Shown here in pieces: positions 17,116 to 26,106 of a DNA stretch of 64,000 nt. Position 1 is the stretch's first letter. Each line of letters begins with the position of its first letter. Made by a program: the position numbers and the translations under genes. The DNA lies in contig NZ_FNAS01000008.1 of NCBI RefSeq assembly GCF_900101995.1, positions 1-64,000 on the forward strand, given 5' to 3'. The DNA is from Riemerella columbipharyngis (GTDB taxonomy: Bacteria; Bacteroidota; Bacteroidia; Flavobacteriales; Weeksellaceae). Under the pieces are notes generated by a model, which saw nothing but the letters and a program-made list of their open reading frames with translations, was not told the DNA's origin and ran no database searches.

Positions 17116-17748
17116 ATGAAAAATAAACTCTTCAAAATATTAAGCATTTCCTTATTAGGAGCTATATCTGCTTATTCTTGCTCTACCATTCAAAAAGTAG
17201 TGGTCAATAGAGAAGCGGCATCCCAAGAATACGGCAAAATATTGCTCGGAAAACAAACGCTGAGCCAGTTCAACAAAGAGCCTTTCAAAACTTGGTATGA
17301 CTTCCAATACGCCAATTATACCCCTGACGCACAAACAGTGGAAGCCCTAAAAAAAGGACACAAACTCAACAAATACAAAATCAAGTTCTTTTTAGCAACT
17401 TGGGACGGACAGAGCCAAGAGGTATTTCCTAAGTTTATAAAAGTGATAAAAGGCGCTGATTATCCTTTACAAAAATTAGATATCATCGCTCTGAGCAGAA
17501 GAATGGATTCACCTGAAAGTGAAGAAATCAAATACCATGTTTCCTCTGTTCCTACTATTATTCTGGAACAGTACGGGCAAGAGGTAGAGCGTATTACACC
17601 GATGCCTTCTGACATTGCGAATATAGAAAAACAACTTTTGGTGGCTGTGGAAAAATATTCTCCTGCCAAGAAAGTAACTGCACCTAAGAAAAAGCATAAG
17701 AAAAAATCAAGAAGAAAGGCAACAAAAGAAGCTTTACAACAAGAGTAA
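17116..17748 (+). CDS. Thioredoxin-fold envelope protein lacking CXXC
   Basis: The 210-residue protein has an N-terminal signal segment ending AYSC (weak lipobox, Cys 22), then a thioredoxin-like core: FFLATWDGQSQEVFPKF replaces the usual WCxxC loop with WDGQSQ, and HVSSVPTIILEQYGQEV keeps the cis-proline strand. Without the cysteines it cannot act as a disulfide oxidoreductase; a chaperone or scaffold role is possible. The C-terminus is a very basic Lys/Arg tail (KKKHKKKSRRK). It lies between a MazG-like gene and DUF4230. Confidence 0.7.
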   Translation: MKNKLFKILSISLLGAISAYSCSTIQKVVVNREAASQEYGKILLGKQTLSQFNKEPFKTWYDFQYANYTPDAQTVEALKKGHKLNKYKIKFFLATWDGQSQEVFPKFIKVIKGADYPLQKLDIIALSRRMDSPESEEIKYHVSSVPTIILEQYGQEVERITPMPSDIANIEKQLLVAVEKYSPAKKVTAPKKKHKKKSRRKATKEALQQE

Positions 17749-17777
17749 CGGCAGCTTAACTATAAAATTGTGATATT

Positions 17778-18392
17778 TTGTCAAAATTAAAAATAGGAAT
17801 AGGATTTTTGGCAGGGATATTATTGTCTCTGTTGGTATTCTTTGCGTGGAAAGGATTTACCAAGAAAAATGAAGACAAATCCGTGAGCGATTACTACATC
17901 ATTACCAACCAAATTTCTAAAATGAATAAAATGGTAGTGATGGAACAAAATCTTTCTATGATGCAAAAAACCACTATTTCTCACGAACTATTCGGGAGCT
18001 CTTATTTACCATCTTCGGATAAGCATATCATCACTTTTACAAAGACGAATGTACAGGTGTCCTACGACTTATCCAAGATGAAAATAAAGGTGGACAGCCT
18101 CAATAAGAAACTCATCATTGAAACGCTGCCGCAGCCGAAAATAACCATTATCCCAAGTGTGGAAATTCAGTCTATGGACGACTCTTTTTACAATCGTTTT
18201 TCACAGAAAGACATCAAACACATCACGCAAAAAGCTAAAGATGCCGCGTACAAAATGGTAGATCAAGAAAAACTAAAAGAAGCCGGCAAGAAACAATTGA
18301 TAAGTAATCTTAAAGAGATTTTCGTCTTAGCAAAAGCACTGAATTATAAGGTTGTAGATAATACCAATGAAATCCCGTTAGACCTCTACTAA
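17778..18392 (+). CDS. DUF4230 domain-containing membrane protein
   Basis: A 204-residue protein with one N-terminal membrane anchor (about 5-25, IGIGFLAGILLSLLVFFAW) and a DUF4230-type extracytoplasmic domain (YDLSKMKIKVDSLNKKLIIETLPQPKI; KDAAYKMVDQEKLKEAGKKQL). No in-frame ATG exists near the start, so TTG at 17778 is used. It is 29 bases after the thioredoxin-fold gene and may be co-transcribed. Function is unknown. Confidence 0.78.
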   Translation: MSKLKIGIGFLAGILLSLLVFFAWKGFTKKNEDKSVSDYYIITNQISKMNKMVVMEQNLSMMQKTTISHELFGSSYLPSSDKHIITFTKTNVQVSYDLSKMKIKVDSLNKKLIIETLPQPKITIIPSVEIQSMDDSFYNRFSQKDIKHITQKAKDAAYKMVDQEKLKEAGKKQLISNLKEIFVLAKALNYKVVDNTNEIPLDLY

Positions 18393-18524
18393 CATAAGTT
18401 TTTTGATTAATGAACAAAAGAATACTTAGACAGATAAAGCCATTAAGGTTTGGTAAGAGGAACAATGTGTAAAAATTCTCAAGAGAAAATCTTAACGGAA
18501 CACTCTTTTTTCGATTAAAAATTT

Positions 18525-18532
18525 TATATTTG
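18525..18532 (+). promoter_or_regulatory. -7 box for dnaN
   Basis: TATATTTG, 21 bases upstream of the ATG at 18554. Confidence 0.6.
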
Positions 18533-18553
18533 TATCCTAAATATATTTGATTT

Positions 18554-19678
18554 ATGAAATTCATTATATCGAGTGGCGAGCTTCAAAAGGCTTTACAAAA
18601 AGTGAGTGGTGTTATTAGCAGCTCACAGTCTCGCCCTATATTAGAAAACTATTTACTGGAAACAGAAGGCGAAACCCTTAGAATTACAGCTTCTGACGGG
18701 GAAACTACCCTTATGACTACCGTTCCCGTGAAATCCGATTCCGATGGTAAAATAGCCGTATTAGCAAGAACTTTTCAGGATTTGATTAAAAACTTCGGGG
18801 ACCAGCCACTTACTTTCATCGTTAAAGAAGTGGAAAATGGCAAAAGTTTAGAAATACTCAATGACAGAGATACCTTTGCGGTGGCTCTTGACAATGAAGA
18901 GGATTATCCTGAAATTCCGGAATTCAGTGCTGCACGTAGCGTGAAGTTACAGTCCGGAGTTTTGGCAGAAGCTCTCGTAAATACACTTTTTGCAACAAGT
19001 AATGACTCTCTTCGTCCTGTAATGACGGGGGTATTCTTTCAATTTGGTGAAGACAAAGCCAACTTTGTAGCAACAGACTCCCACAGACTCGTTGTTTACA
19101 GCAGAAATGACATCAAAACAGAAGAGCCGGCAGAGTTTATATTGCCTAAAAAAGCATTGTCTATTTTCAAAAATATTCTTTCCAATTCTGATGAAGAAGT
19201 AGTGATAGAGTTTAATGAAAATATGGCTAAGTTCACATTCAGCAACCATACTTGGATTTGTAGATTGATAGATGGCAAATACCCTAACTATAGTGCTGTA
19301 ATCCCACAAGACAACCCAAATGTACTGACCGTAAACAGAGATTTGCTTCTCTCTTCTATACGGACTGCAGCTGTACTTTCCAACAAATCTACCAATCAGG
19401 TAAGGTTTAGACTATCCGGAAACATTCTTCATCTGCACGCAGAAGACACCGAATATTCAAATAAAGCAGATATGCAGGTACCTTGTAATTATCAAGGGGA
19501 AGACATCAATATAGGATTTAGCTCCAAATTTTTTGCAGAGATGCTTTCTGTACTTAATTCAGAAGATATTACCGTGAAAATGTCCCAGCCTAGCAGGCCT
19601 GGTATCATAGAGCCTGTGGATGGGCTTGATGAAAACGAGCATATTTTGATGCTATCTATGCCTGTTGTAGGTCTTTAG
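18554..19678 (+). CDS. dnaN: DNA polymerase III sliding clamp, beta subunit
   Basis: The 374-residue clamp has the expected three-domain length and motifs: MKFIISSGELQKALQKVSGVISSSQSRPILENYLLE at the start, GVFFQFGEDKANFVATDSHRLVVY in domain 2 and the conserved C-terminal LMLSMPVVGL. It encircles DNA and tethers polymerase III. It is not next to dnaA or recF here, consistent with the scattered origin genes of Bacteroidota. It has its own promoter and terminator. Confidence 0.97.
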   Translation: MKFIISSGELQKALQKVSGVISSSQSRPILENYLLETEGETLRITASDGETTLMTTVPVKSDSDGKIAVLARTFQDLIKNFGDQPLTFIVKEVENGKSLEILNDRDTFAVALDNEEDYPEIPEFSAARSVKLQSGVLAEALVNTLFATSNDSLRPVMTGVFFQFGEDKANFVATDSHRLVVYSRNDIKTEEPAEFILPKKALSIFKNILSNSDEEVVIEFNENMAKFTFSNHTWICRLIDGKYPNYSAVIPQDNPNVLTVNRDLLLSSIRTAAVLSNKSTNQVRFRLSGNILHLHAEDTEYSNKADMQVPCNYQGEDINIGFSSKFFAEMLSVLNSEDITVKMSQPSRPGIIEPVDGLDENEHILMLSMPVVGL

Positions 19679-19699
19679 GAAGCATTATCCAAAAAAATT

Positions 19700-19735
19700 A
19701 AATTTGAGATTTGGAAGGCTTCAGGTCTCAAATTT
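19700..19735 (+). terminator. Intrinsic terminator after dnaN
   Basis: AAATTTGAGA (19700-19709) and TCTCAAATTT (19726-19735) form a perfect 10-bp stem 21 bases after the dnaN stop, followed by further T's. Confidence 0.75.
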
Positions 19736-19779
19736 TATTTATAAGAATAAAACAAAACAACTAATTAGAAAAATAAGCA

Positions 19780-22179
19780 ATGAAAATTTCCGGAAATTGG
19801 CTTAAAGATTATATCAAAACAGATTTAAGTGCTGAAAAAATAGGACAATACCTTACAGACATAGGGCTGGAAGTAGAAGGCATAGAGAATTACGAATCTG
19901 TGAAAGGAAGCCTTAAAGGCATCATGGTGGGAAAAGTTCTTACATGCGAAAAACACCCTAATGCGGATAAACTGAAAAAAACTACCGTAGACATAGGCGG
20001 GAAGGTACTTGATATCGTTTGTGGGGCACCTAATGTAGAAGCCGGACAAACGGTGCCGGTAGCCGTAGTAGGAACTGTTCTGTACGATAAGAACGGTAAT
20101 TCCTTTGAAATCAAAAAAGCCAAAATAAGAGGCGAAGTTTCCGAAGGAATGATTTGTGCGGAAGATGAATTAGGGCTAAGCGACAATCACGAGGGCATAA
20201 TGGTATTAGATGAAAGTTATGAGGTAGGAAAACCTTTTGCTGATTATTTTGATTTGGTCAATGATGAAGTTTATGAGATAGGCCTCACCCCAAACCGAAC
20301 AGACGCAATGTCTCACTATGGCGTAGCCAGAGACTTGCACGCATTCCTCTACGCATCTAATGTTTTTACTTCCGAGTTTGAAAATGTAAAATCAGAGGTT
20401 TTCCAGCCGGAGGGAGAGCATCTGTTTGAAATAGAAGTAGAGGACCAAAACCTTTGTCCAAGATATATAGGGGCTATTCTCAAAAATATAAAAGTAGCAG
20501 AATCTCCGGAATGGCTTAAAAATAGACTAAAAGCAATAGGCCTATCGCCAATAAACAATGTAGTGGATATTACCAACTATGTTCTACACGGACTGGGACA
20601 GCCGCTACACGCCTTTGATGCCGATAAAATTTCCGGACAAAAAGTCATTGTAGGAACTTGCCCGGAGGGAACCAAAATGAAAACTTTAGATGGTGTAGAA
20701 AGAATATTGAACGGTTCTGAAATCATCATTAAAGATGCACAACATACCCCTATGTGTATCGCCGGAGTATTCGGAGGAGAAAACTCGGGCGTGACCGAGC
20801 AAACAACAACGGTATTTTTAGAAAGTGCCTATTTCAATCCTGTGGCGGTAAGAAAAGCCGCAAAAGCCCACGGGCTAAATACTGATGCTTCATTCCGATT
20901 TGAAAGAGGGATCGATGTGAATAATGTGAGAACCAGCATCACAAAAGCAATAAGACTATTGATAGATATTGCAGGAGCCGAGCTGGTGGGAGATTTAATA
21001 GAATTTTATCCTGAAAAAATTAAACCCCATTATGTAGTATTGAGGTATTCTAAAATAGACCAAGTATTAGGCATCAAACTTCATAGAGAAAATATCAAAA
21101 AGATTTTGAAATCTTTAGAAATAGATATCCTTAACGAAATACCGGACGGATTAGAGCTTTCCGTACCGAACTATCGTGCTGATGTTACGAGAGAGATAGA
21201 CGTAATAGAAGAAATCCTAAGAATCTATGGCTATAATAAAATAGAATCTCCAGAAAAAATCTCATTTACTCCTGTAAAATTGAGCTTTGAGGACCAAGAC
21301 GACTTAGAAAACTCTTGGGCAAGAACGCTTCAGTCCAATGGCTTCCACGAAGTAATGAACAATTCCCTTACCTCTGTGAAAGACGAAACCGATGCGGTGA
21401 AACTTCTCAACCCGCTGAGCAACGATTTGGCGTTTATGAGAAAATCGCTTTTAGGAGGATTGCTTCAGAATGCAGCTTATAACATCAACCGTAAAAATGC
21501 GGATATAAAATTCTTCGAATTGGGGAAAATTTATCATAAGTTTGAGACATACGAAGAGAGAAAACAATTAGCAATATTGGTATCCGGAAGAGACCAAGCT
21601 GAAAATTGGCTTGTCCCAAAATCCGCCACAAATTTCTATCATCTGAAAGCTTATATAAATATTTTGATGCAAAAGCTGAATATCGGCATTGAAGAAAAAC
21701 CTCTTAACAACTCTCGTTTTTCCGAAGCTTTGGAGTTTGTTTCCGATGGAAAGGTATTGGCAAGGTTAGGCAAAGTATCCAATGAGCTGCTAAAAGAGTA
21801 TGATATAGAACAAGAAACTTACTATGCAGAAATAGAAACAGAATACTGCCAAGAAGTTAGAAGCAAAAACCGATTAAAATTCCAAGATGTTCCGAAGTTT
21901 AATACTGTTCGCAGAGATTTAGCTTTACTTTTAGACAAAAGTATTTCTTACACAGACCTCTTAAACGAAGTCCTGAAAGATAAGTCTAAATATCTGAAAA
22001 AAATTAATCTGTTTGATGTTTATGAAGGTGAAAATTTACCGAAAGGTAAAAAATCTTATGCACTAAGCTTTGAACTTTTAAATGAAGAAAAGACATTAGA
22101 GGAAAAAGAAATTTCTCAGATTATGCAATCTTTGATTGGAAAATTTGAAAAAGTTTTTAAGGCAGAATTGAGAAGATAG
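19780..22179 (+). CDS. pheT: Phenylalanine--tRNA ligase beta subunit
   Basis: The 799-residue beta subunit has all expected domains: an N-terminal tRNA-binding OB/EMAP domain (about 40-150; VGKVLTCEKHPNADKLKKTTVDIG), the B3/B4 editing region (about 210-380), B5 (about 400-475; PNYRADVTREIDVIEEILRIYGY), the catalytic-like core (about 500-690), and a C-terminal FDX-ACB anticodon-binding domain (about 705-799; FDVYEGENLPKGKKSYALSF). It forms the alpha2beta2 enzyme with PheS, whose gene is not in the window, as is usual for Bacteroidota. The META lipoprotein gene follows 37 bases later. Confidence 0.97.
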   Translation: MKISGNWLKDYIKTDLSAEKIGQYLTDIGLEVEGIENYESVKGSLKGIMVGKVLTCEKHPNADKLKKTTVDIGGKVLDIVCGAPNVEAGQTVPVAVVGTVLYDKNGNSFEIKKAKIRGEVSEGMICAEDELGLSDNHEGIMVLDESYEVGKPFADYFDLVNDEVYEIGLTPNRTDAMSHYGVARDLHAFLYASNVFTSEFENVKSEVFQPEGEHLFEIEVEDQNLCPRYIGAILKNIKVAESPEWLKNRLKAIGLSPINNVVDITNYVLHGLGQPLHAFDADKISGQKVIVGTCPEGTKMKTLDGVERILNGSEIIIKDAQHTPMCIAGVFGGENSGVTEQTTTVFLESAYFNPVAVRKAAKAHGLNTDASFRFERGIDVNNVRTSITKAIRLLIDIAGAELVGDLIEFYPEKIKPHYVVLRYSKIDQVLGIKLHRENIKKILKSLEIDILNEIPDGLELSVPNYRADVTREIDVIEEILRIYGYNKIESPEKISFTPVKLSFEDQDDLENSWARTLQSNGFHEVMNNSLTSVKDETDAVKLLNPLSNDLAFMRKSLLGGLLQNAAYNINRKNADIKFFELGKIYHKFETYEERKQLAILVSGRDQAENWLVPKSATNFYHLKAYINILMQKLNIGIEEKPLNNSRFSEALEFVSDGKVLARLGKVSNELLKEYDIEQETYYAEIETEYCQEVRSKNRLKFQDVPKFNTVRRDLALLLDKSISYTDLLNEVLKDKSKYLKKINLFDVYEGENLPKGKKSYALSFELLNEEKTLEEKEISQIMQSLIGKFEKVFKAELRR

Positions 22180-22216
22180 AAATTGAAAAACAAAGAGTTT
22201 TAACAAAATTAAAAAT

Positions 22217-22633
22217 ATGAAAAAAGTAATTTTAGGGATAATTTTAAGCCTTGTAACAATAGCTTGCAGCAGTGTCGCAAATTTGAAATTAGGTAAAATG
22301 CAAAACAATATCCACGGCATCACTTGGATAATGACAGGTGAAACCCTCAAAAATTCTGAGATTCCTACCATACATATTGACCAAGATAAAATATCCGGTA
22401 CGGCGGGTTGCAATACCTATTTTGGCTATGCTATAGTAGACAAAAACAACGGAACTTTCTCAGTAAAAAACATAGCTACTACGCGTATGGCTTGTAAGAA
22501 TACTCAAGTGGAGCAGGCTTTCCTCAATATGCTTTCTCAAGCTGACAAATATGTAAGCGACGGCAATACGCTGAATATTTACAAAGGAAATATTCTACTA
22601 ATGAAATTTACTAAAAAAGACGGAGACTCTTAG
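22217..22633 (+). CDS. META domain lipoprotein
   Basis: A 138-residue protein with a lipoprotein signal (MKKVILGIILSLVTIAC; Cys 17) and a single META/HslJ-like domain with the diagnostic SGTAGCNTYFGYA and TTRMACKNTQVEQAFLNML blocks. META domain proteins are often stress-linked (HslJ, heat shock; novobiocin resistance in E. coli), but no function is established here. Its last four bases overlap the convergent folA stop. Confidence 0.85.
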   Translation: MKKVILGIILSLVTIACSSVANLKLGKMQNNIHGITWIMTGETLKNSEIPTIHIDQDKISGTAGCNTYFGYAIVDKNNGTFSVKNIATTRMACKNTQVEQAFLNMLSQADKYVSDGNTLNIYKGNILLMKFTKKDGDS

Positions 22634-23118
22634 GAAGTCTTTTCGTAAGTTATAAAGTGTAGATTAAAAGGATTTTTTTCATCTTTAGCGTAAAAAGAAT
22701 CCTTTGTTTTTTTCCATTCAGCGGGATTGATATTCGGGAAATAAGTATCTGCCCTCAGCTCGGTATCCACGAGGGTTACCTCCAATCTATCTGCCAGATC
22801 TATGGTCTGCTGATAAATATTTCCTCCGCCAATAATGAAAATGTCTTCATCTATTTTTTGGGCGTATTTAATGGCTTCCTTTATACTGCCGACGATGAGA
22901 ATCCCCTCCTGAAACCAATCGTTGCGAGAACTAATGACGATATTTGTACGGTTGGGCAGCGGCTTCCCTATGCTTTCATAAGTTCTTCTTCCCATAATAA
23001 CCGGATGTCCTGAAGTAATATCCTTAAAGTGTTTCAAGTCTTTTGGAAGATGCCATAGGAGCTGATTATTGTTCCCAATGCCATTTTTCTTGTCCATAGC
23101 GACGATGATAGTAATCAT
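22630..23118 (-). CDS. folA: Dihydrofolate reductase
   Basis: The 162-residue enzyme reduces dihydrofolate with NADPH. Motifs are IVAMDKKNGIGNNNQLLWHLPKDLKHFK, the nucleotide-binding PVIMGRRTYESIGKPLPNRTNIVIS, and DIFIIGGGNIYQQTIDLADRLEVTLVD. It has the normal length for chromosomal DHFR. A minus-strand -7 box lies at 23142-23135, close to the lemA promoter on the other strand. The 3' ends of folA and the META gene overlap by four bases. Confidence 0.96.
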   Translation of the reverse strand: MITIIVAMDKKNGIGNNNQLLWHLPKDLKHFKDITSGHPVIMGRRTYESIGKPLPNRTNIVISSRNDWFQEGILIVGSIKEAIKYAQKIDEDIFIIGGGNIYQQTIDLADRLEVTLVDTELRADTYFPNINPAEWKKTKDSFYAKDEKNPFNLHFITYEKTS

Positions 23119-23119
23119 T

Positions 23120-23127
23120 TATCTTTG
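23120..23127 (+). promoter_or_regulatory. -7 box for the lemA operon
   Basis: TATCTTTG, 56 bases upstream of the ATG at 23184 and just outside the folA start codon. The folA -7 box lies 7 bases further on in the opposite direction. Confidence 0.5.
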
Positions 23128-23134
23128 TTTTGAG

Positions 23135-23142
23135 CAAATTTA
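23135..23142 (-). promoter_or_regulatory. -7 box for folA
   Basis: TAAATTTG on the minus strand, 16 bases upstream of the folA start. It overlaps the zone a polymerase bound at the lemA box would occupy. Confidence 0.5.
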
Positions 23143-23183
23143 GCATATTATTTGTAAATTTACCCCCAAATAAAAATTTAGTT

Positions 23184-23789
23184 ATGAAAAATAAAGGATG
23201 TGTTATCGCAGGAGGAATAGGTGTATTCCTATTAATCGTATTGTTAGGCGTAGGTCTGTGGATGAAAAACGCTTACAATAATTTTGTAAACTTGCAGCAG
23301 AATGTATCTTCTAAATGGTCTAATGTAGAAACGGTTTATCAGAAAAGAGCTAATTTGATTCCTAATCTTGAGAGAGCCGTAAAAAGCTACTCTAATTTTG
23401 AAAAATCTACACTTACCGATATTATTGAAGCACGATCCAAAGCCACATCTATAAATATTGACCCTACCAATATGACGGAAGCCGATATGGCAAAATTCCA
23501 GGCGACCCAAGGTCAACTTAGCGGTGCTCTTAGCCGATTAATGGCTGTAGTAGAAAGCTATCCGAACCTAAAAGCCGACCAGCAATACATTAATTTCCAA
23601 AGAGAATATACGGCTATTGAAAATAGTATCCGTACGGAGACTGTTTATTTCAATGATGCTGCAAAACAGTATAATGTAACAATACAGCAGTTCCCGAGTA
23701 ATATTCTTGCGGGATTGTTTCACTTTATGCCAAAACCTTATTTCCAAGCAGAAGCAGGGGCTGAAAAAGCACCGGAAGTTTTTAAGTAA
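23184..23789 (+). CDS. lemA: LemA family protein
   Basis: From the ATG at 23184 the protein is 201 residues: a short N-terminus, one membrane helix (about 6-27), then the LemA coiled four-helix domain (NNFVNLQQNVSSKWSNVETVYQKRANLIPNLERAVKSY; LSRLMAVVESYPNLKADQQYINFQREYTAIENSI). The frame stays open to a TTG at 23130 but that lies next to the -7 box, so the ATG is preferred. LemA with two TPM-domain genes downstream is a common conserved cluster whose molecular role is not settled. Confidence 0.92.
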   Translation: MKNKGCVIAGGIGVFLLIVLLGVGLWMKNAYNNFVNLQQNVSSKWSNVETVYQKRANLIPNLERAVKSYSNFEKSTLTDIIEARSKATSINIDPTNMTEADMAKFQATQGQLSGALSRLMAVVESYPNLKADQQYINFQREYTAIENSIRTETVYFNDAAKQYNVTIQQFPSNILAGLFHFMPKPYFQAEAGAEKAPEVFK

Positions 23790-23804
23790 ATAACCATTTG
23801 ACTA

Positions 23805-24233
23805 ATGGAAACATACCTCAAAAAACAAGATATCAATTGTTTGGTAGAAGCCATTCGTGAAGCCGAGCACAGCACTTCGGGAGAAATACGCATCCATATA
23901 GATACGAATAAAGAAGGAAATCCGGCTGAACGGGCATGGGAAGTGTTTCAAATTTTGGAAATGCACAAAACTAAAGAACGAAATGCCGTACTATTCCATA
24001 TCAATTTTGAACTTAAATACCTCACCATTATCGGGGATGAAGGTATCCACCACAAAGTGAAACAAGAGTTTTGGGACCGTTTGTACGATAAGACTACAGC
24101 TTTGTTTGCCAAAGGGATTTATACCAAAGCATTAGAAAATGCCGTACGCGAAGCCGGTATAGAGCTGAAACGGCATTTTCCCACTTATGAAAATAAGATA
24201 AATGAACTATCGGACGATGTCACTTTTTCGTAA
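23805..24233 (+). CDS. TPM domain protein, cytoplasmic form
   Basis: A 142-residue TPM (TLP18.3/Psb32/MOLO-1) domain protein lacking a signal peptide: ISTSGEIRIH-like opening (STSGEIRIHIDT), AERAWEVFQILEMHKTKERNAVLFHIN, LTIIGDEGIHHKVKQEFWDRL. It starts 15 bases after lemA and overlaps the next TPM gene by 17-32 bases depending on that gene's start, so the three genes are translationally linked. Phosphatase activity has been reported for some TPM proteins; none is shown for this one. Confidence 0.85.
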   Translation: METYLKKQDINCLVEAIREAEHSTSGEIRIHIDTNKEGNPAERAWEVFQILEMHKTKERNAVLFHINFELKYLTIIGDEGIHHKVKQEFWDRLYDKTTALFAKGIYTKALENAVREAGIELKRHFPTYENKINELSDDVTFS

Positions 24234-24990
24234 ATTCTTTTTAAGTATATGCTTAGCCGTATATGCCTTAGCTTTTGCCCGGTACCAGATTCCAGAAAAG
24301 CCAAAGGTACTCTATCCTGTTTTTGATGAAGCACAGATGCTCACCAAACAAGAGCAGAAAAAGCTTAATGACAAACTGATTGCCTATGCGGATTCTACTT
24401 CCACCGAAATAGAGGTGGTCATTATTCCTTCTACAAAAGGAGAAGATGTGAATTTTTTGGCGACGATGATAGGCGAAAAATGGGGAATAGGGCAGAAAGG
24501 CGTAGATAATGGCGTGGTTTTCTTAATTGCAAAGGACGACCACACGATGTCTATACAGCAAGGGCGTTCGGTAGAACAATATCTCACCGCATCTACCGCA
24601 GGAGAAATCCTTGATTATATGGTAACGCCTTACTTCCGCAAGGGGAAATTTTATCAAGGAATTGATAATGGTACCAATGCCATTATGGAAGCCCTGCAAG
24701 GCAAATACAAACCTATTAAAAAGCAAGATGACAGCAACTCTGAGGGGGATATCGCACAGTATATCTTGATTTTCATCATTGTTGTCGTTATTTTGATTAT
24801 TTTATCCAATCAAAATAATGATGGCGGAACCACTATTTCTAGCCGTGGCAGAAGAATGTACCCCGGAGGAATATTTTTTCCGGGAGGATTCGGCGGTGGT
24901 TCCAGAGGAGGAGGCTTTGGTGGAGGAGGCTTCGGAGGCTTTGGCGGTGGCGGAAGCTTCGGAGGAGGTGGAGCCAGCGGAGGCTGGTAA
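24202..24990 (+). CDS. TPM domain protein, secreted or membrane form (YgcG-like)
   Basis: This 262-residue protein has a signal peptide (about 7-26), a TPM domain (about 35-170; VFDEAQMLTKQEQKKLNDKL, EIEVVIIPSTKGEDVNFLATMIGEKWGIGQKGVDNGVVFLIAKDD), one C-terminal membrane helix (about 186-205, YILIFIIVVVILIIL) and a long Gly-rich tail ending GGGASGGW. This architecture is typical of YgcG. A second in-frame ATG at 24217 would give a better signal peptide start (MSLFRKFF). It overlaps the preceding TPM gene. Confidence 0.87.
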   Translation: MNYRTMSLFRKFFLSICLAVYALAFARYQIPEKPKVLYPVFDEAQMLTKQEQKKLNDKLIAYADSTSTEIEVVIIPSTKGEDVNFLATMIGEKWGIGQKGVDNGVVFLIAKDDHTMSIQQGRSVEQYLTASTAGEILDYMVTPYFRKGKFYQGIDNGTNAIMEALQGKYKPIKKQDDSNSEGDIAQYILIFIIVVVILIILSNQNNDGGTTISSRGRRMYPGGIFFPGGFGGGSRGGGFGGGGFGGFGGGGSFGGGGASGGW

Positions 24991-25000
24991 AGATTTATTC

Positions 25001-25633
25001 TTAACCTAAATGTTTGTTGGCATTATCATAAAATTTGGGGAATTGCCATTGGTATTTTACCGCTAATGTTCTTATCACAACAATAAGAAGAATAGTAAAA
25101 ATTTGTGTAAATGCAAGAGAAAAATCAGAATACTTATCCATTAGAAAAAATATGGTCCCTCCAATGATACACGCCGTTGCATAAATTTCTTTTCGGAAAA
25201 TAAGAGGAATTTTATTCAAGAGTATGTCACGGATAATCCCTCCAAAACAACCCGTAATCGTTCCCAGCGTAATGCATATTGTGGGATTGAGCCCTGCTGT
25301 AAGCCCTTTTTGAATACCTATGATGGTAAACAGCCCCAGTCCGAAGCTGTCAAATATAAATAAAGTAACTTTGAAATTATGCTCTATAGACTTGAAAATC
25401 ATAGAAATAACACAAGTGATGAATATAACAAAACAGCTCCACATATCGTGCATCCAAAACACAGGAACATCTAAGAGCAAGTCCCTCACCGTACCACCGC
25501 CTACAGATGTAACAAAAGCAATAATAAGAACCCCGAAAGGATCTAAACGCTTCTGCATAGCGGCAAAACTACCGGACATCGCAAAGGCAATAGTTCCGAG
25601 AAACTCTATAAGAAAGTTGATATTATGCTCCAT
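25001..25633 (-). CDS. Trimeric intracellular cation channel family protein (UPF0126)
   Basis: A 210-residue integral membrane protein with two related three-helix halves, each carrying the TRIC glycine-rich signature: AFAMSGSFAAMQKRLDPFG ... SVGGGTVRDLLL and FDSFGLGLFTIIGIQKGLT ... TGCFGGIIRDILL. Bacterial TRIC homologues (YadS-like) form trimeric cation channels. It is convergent with the LemA operon, with 10 bases between the stops. Confidence 0.88.
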   Translation of the reverse strand: MEHNINFLIEFLGTIAFAMSGSFAAMQKRLDPFGVLIIAFVTSVGGGTVRDLLLDVPVFWMHDMWSCFVIFITCVISMIFKSIEHNFKVTLFIFDSFGLGLFTIIGIQKGLTAGLNPTICITLGTITGCFGGIIRDILLNKIPLIFRKEIYATACIIGGTIFFLMDKYSDFSLAFTQIFTILLIVVIRTLAVKYQWQFPKFYDNANKHLG

Positions 25634-25776
25634 ATAGAGGTATCGTTTTTAGAGGAATTCAAAATTTATTTTGCAAAAGTAAAAATAAAATACAGACGGT
25701 ACCTTAGATTTCATTCGCAAAATCTGAAACATGATGTCGTAAGTGATTTTTTGATAAAAAACCATATCCTTGATTC

Positions 25777-26106
25777 TTATTTTTTAAGGCTCTTAGAACT
25801 TCTAAAACTCGCTAAAAGATAATAGGCAACGAATACTGCAGAGAATCTTATCAACGAAGGAACCGCAATCATAGTATTGAAAAACATCAGACCCGCAATC
25901 AACAGCACTATCATTCCCAATAAAGAGAGAATCAATTTTTTGGCAAGAAAAAAATCCGGTCTATCCAAATAATAAGCAAGCCCCCAAGCTAAACCGAACG
26001 CAACACCATAATACGCATTAACACCCCAATCTTTTTCCCCTGAAAAATAATTAAAAAAAATGCTTGCCAGCATTACGAAACTCCCATATAAAACAGCTTT
26101 TTTCAT
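25777..26106 (-). CDS. Small hypothetical membrane protein
   Basis: A 109-residue protein with four predicted hydrophobic segments (about 5-20, 30-46, 57-76, 80-100), including WGVNAYYGVAFGLAWGLAYYLDRPDFFLAKK. The C-terminus is basic (SFRSSKSLKK). No family is recognised. A potential cytoplasmic turn DRPDFFLAKK follows the second helix. It has no close co-directional neighbour. Confidence 0.6.
   Translation of the reverse strand: MKKAVLYGSFVMLASIFFNYFSGEKDWGVNAYYGVAFGLAWGLAYYLDRPDFFLAKKLILSLLGMIVLLIAGLMFFNTMIAVPSLIRFSAVFVAYYLLASFRSSKSLKK

Noticed and set aside
23130-23183. 18-residue N-terminal extension of LemA
   Set aside because: It begins just after the -7 box and adds residues absent from the family; MKNKGCVIAGG at 23184 is a normal start before the membrane helix.
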